Part shown: positions 5,614 through 7,013 of the stretch, in pieces
Layout of the letters: every line of letters begins with the position of its first letter
Numbering within the stretch: the stretch's first letter is position 1
DNA from: an uncultured Rubellimicrobium sp.
Lineage (GTDB): Bacteria > Pseudomonadota > Alphaproteobacteria > Rhodobacterales > Rhodobacteraceae
Direction: 5' to 3'
Length of the DNA: 7,013 nucleotides
Assembly: GCA_902805995.1 (NCBI GenBank)
Contig: CADCUU010000110.1
Span: 1-7,013 of the forward strand
Notes under the pieces: generated by a model
What the model saw: only the letters and a program-made list of their open reading frames with translations
Told to the model about the DNA's origin: nothing
The model's database searches: none
Translations under genes and position numbers: made by a program

Positions 5614-6387
5614 GTGCGGGACTTTCCCTGGTGGCTCGTCGCGGTGGGCGCGGCGGGCCTTTTCCTGTTCTGGGAAGTGCTGGCGAGCCCGCTTTATTCC
5701 GATATCCTCCGCAAGCTGTCGAAGGGGATCTGGATCACCGCGATGGTGGCCGTGGTGGCCTATGCCTTTGCCTGCGCGCTGGGGCTGGGGCTGGCGCTGA
5801 TGCAGTTGTCGCGGAGCGTGGTGCTGCGGCAGGTCTCACGGCTCTACATCGAGGTGATGCGGGGCGTGCCGATCATCGTCCTGCTCCTTTACGTAGCCTT
5901 TGTGCTGGCCCCGGCCCTGGTCGACCTTTGGAACTGGGTCGCCGGGCGGCTCGGGGTCGAGCCGGTGCGGGCCCGCGACTTCTCTTTGCTGTGGCGGGCG
6001 GTGATCGCGCTGACGCTGGCCTATTCCGCCTTTCTGGCGGAGGTGTTCCGGGCGGGCCTTCAGTCGGTGGACCGGGGGCAGATCGAGGCGGCGCAGGCGC
6101 TGGGGTTGAAGGGGTGGCACCGCTTTCGGCTGGTGACGCTGCCGCAGGCGTTCCGCACGATCTTTCCAGCTCTGGGCAACGACTTCGTGGCGATGGTGAA
6201 GGATTCCTCGCTGGTGTCGGTGCTGGGGGTGACGGACGTGACGCAGCTTGGAAAGGTGATCGCAGCGGGGAACTTCCGATACTTCGAGACCTACAACGTC
6301 GTGGCACTCATCTACCTCACGATGACCATCGGGCTGTCGCTGGTGCTGCGGCGGGTGGAGATGCGGCTGCGGGCGCAGGCCGGGTAG
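5614..6387 (+). CDS. Amino-acid ABC transporter permease
   Basis: This is an inner-membrane permease of the polar amino-acid uptake type (HisM/GlnP-like, BPD_transp_1 domain). With the start used here it has 257 residues and about five or six hydrophobic segments (roughly 8-24, 38-62, 84-105, 128-150, 186-200 and 230-246). The EAA loop that docks onto the ATPase is clear: EAAQALGLKGWHRFRLVTLP (158-177), followed by GNDFVAMVKDSSLVS, typical of this subfamily. I chose GTG at 5614 because AAGGG lies four bases upstream; a TTG at 5593, nine bases after the stop of the binding-protein gene, would add seven residues and is also reasonable. It is cotranscribed with the binding protein. No ATP-binding subunit gene is adjacent on either side, so the ATPase must be encoded elsewhere or shared. 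Confidence 0.92.
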   Translation: MRDFPWWLVAVGAAGLFLFWEVLASPLYSDILRKLSKGIWITAMVAVVAYAFACALGLGLALMQLSRSVVLRQVSRLYIEVMRGVPIIVLLLYVAFVLAPALVDLWNWVAGRLGVEPVRARDFSLLWRAVIALTLAYSAFLAEVFRAGLQSVDRGQIEAAQALGLKGWHRFRLVTLPQAFRTIFPALGNDFVAMVKDSSLVSVLGVTDVTQLGKVIAAGNFRYFETYNVVALIYLTMTIGLSLVLRRVEMRLRAQAG

Positions 6388-6435
6388 GGCGTCACGTTCG
6401 ATGTGATCCCACCCGGGGTGGCGCCCGATTGGCGC
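6387..6435 (+). repeat. Cluster of inverted repeats after the permease gene
   Basis: GGGCG (6387-6391) can pair with CGCCC (6422-6426), enclosing TCAC/GTGA (6392-6395, 6403-6406) and CCACC/GGTGG (6409-6413, 6417-6421). An alternative stem is GCGCC/GGCGC (6421-6425, 6431-6435). No T-run follows. It could be the 3' end structure of the transporter mRNA or part of the leader of the peptidase gene. Short GC stems are frequent by chance in DNA of this composition. Confidence 0.35.
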
Positions 6436-6471
6436 GCGTCCTAGGCTCGCCCGGACTTATGGGAGACCGCC

Positions 6472-7011
6472 ATGAACCCCCTTCTGACCGACTGGACCAC
6501 GCCTTACGGGTTGCCGCCCTTTGACGCCATCACGGACGACGACTTCGGCCCTGCGGTCGAGGCGACGCTGGACACGGCGCGCAACGCCGTCCGCGCGATC
6601 GGACACAGCGCCGAGCCTGTGACCTTCCAGAACACCGTCTCCGCGCTGGAACTGGCGGACCGGGACCTGAGCCGCGTGCTGTCCGCGTTCTACTCGCTGG
6701 CCGGGGCGGACAGCAACGAGGCGCGGCAGGCCCTAGAGCGCGAACTTGCTCCCAAGCTGTCGGCCTATGGGTCGGAAATCACGTCGAACACGGCGCTCTT
6801 TGCACGGATCGACGACCTCTGGCAGCGCCGCGACTCGCTCGACCTGTCGCCGGAGGAGGAGCGGGTGCTGTATCTTACCCATCGCGGCTTCGTCCGCGCG
6901 GGGGCGCGGCTTGAGGGGGCCGAGGCGGAGCGGATGAAGGAGGTGAAGTCGCGCCTTGCCACTCTGGGGACGCAGTTCTCCCAGAACGTCCTCGCTGATG
7001 AACGCGAATGA
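6472..7011 (+). pseudogene. M3-family oligopeptidase, N-terminal 179 residues, then in-frame stop (truncated or partial)
   Basis: The frame encodes the start of an M3 zinc metallopeptidase (oligopeptidase A / peptidyl-dipeptidase Dcp group), cytoplasmic enzymes that cut short peptides. Recognisable stretches are NPLLTDWTTPYGLPPFDAI (2-20), the helical N-terminal region with FQNTVSALELADRDLSRV, SEITSNTALFARIDDLW, RVLYLTHRGFVRAGARL, and LGTQFSQNVLADERE (165-179). Family members have about 670 residues and their HEXXH zinc site lies several hundred residues further on, so no catalytic part is present. The frame closes with TGA at 7009-7011, two bases before the window end, at the place where relatives have a Trp (TGG). 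This may be a true nonsense mutation or an error at a contig end. The ATG at 6472 has GGGAG six bases upstream. Confidence 0.75.
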
Positions 7012-7013
7012 GA

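Noticed and set aside
5631..6524. 297-codon plus-strand frame overlapping the permease
   Set aside because: Gly/Ala/Arg-rich shadow of the permease; it would also run into the peptidase start. The permease frame has the EAA loop and membrane helices.
1..7013. Insertion sequences, CRISPR arrays, tRNA or rRNA genes, phage or defence genes
   Set aside because: No transposase, long terminal repeats, regularly spaced repeats or RNA gene signatures were found, and base composition looks even throughout.

Overview
The window looks like chromosomal DNA of a high-GC alphaproteobacterium, most likely from the Rhodobacterales (Rhodobacter/Roseobacter relatives). The reasons are a strongly GC-biased third codon position, a sigma-32 factor whose whole sequence reads like the RpoHII type of that order, a CobP-type cobinamide kinase of 174 residues, and the neighbourhood rpoH - coaBC - dut - MoeB-like protein. 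Assignment is from memory of protein families; no search was run. The odd length and the two broken ends suggest a whole short contig rather than a cut from a finished genome.

Layout. Positions 1-557 are read leftward: cobU/cobP (cobalamin nucleotide-loop assembly), whose stop overlaps by 4 nt (ATGA) the start of a histidine phosphatase gene of which only 12 codons are present. A 98-nt divergent intergenic region follows, with a good extracytoplasmic-function-type promoter motif (GGAAC-N16-CGTT) pointing right. Everything after it is read rightward: rpoHII (656-1534), closed by two GC-rich hairpins, the second with a T-run; then a compact unit coaBC (1682-2881), dut (2878-3345) and a MoeB/ThiF-like adenylyltransferase with three predicted N-terminal membrane helices (3342-4409), joined by two GTGA overlaps. 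A small unrecognised gene (4452-4718) comes next. A polar amino-acid ABC transporter pair follows, a periplasmic binding protein (4795-5583) and a permease (5614-6387), with no ATPase gene beside it. The window closes with the N-terminal fifth of an M3-family oligopeptidase (6472-7011), which meets an in-frame TGA two bases before the end of the sequence.

The genes are mostly housekeeping: coenzyme A synthesis, dUTP removal, cobalamin assembly, sulfur-carrier activation, amino-acid uptake, peptide turnover, and a stress sigma factor. No mobile element, CRISPR array, tRNA or rRNA is visible, and no gap between genes exceeds 150 nt. I see no clearly new multi-gene system. The points most worth a second look are the membrane-anchored E1-like enzyme, the ECF-type promoter in front of rpoHII, the small gene with an inverted repeat over its start codon, and the premature stop in the M3 peptidase.
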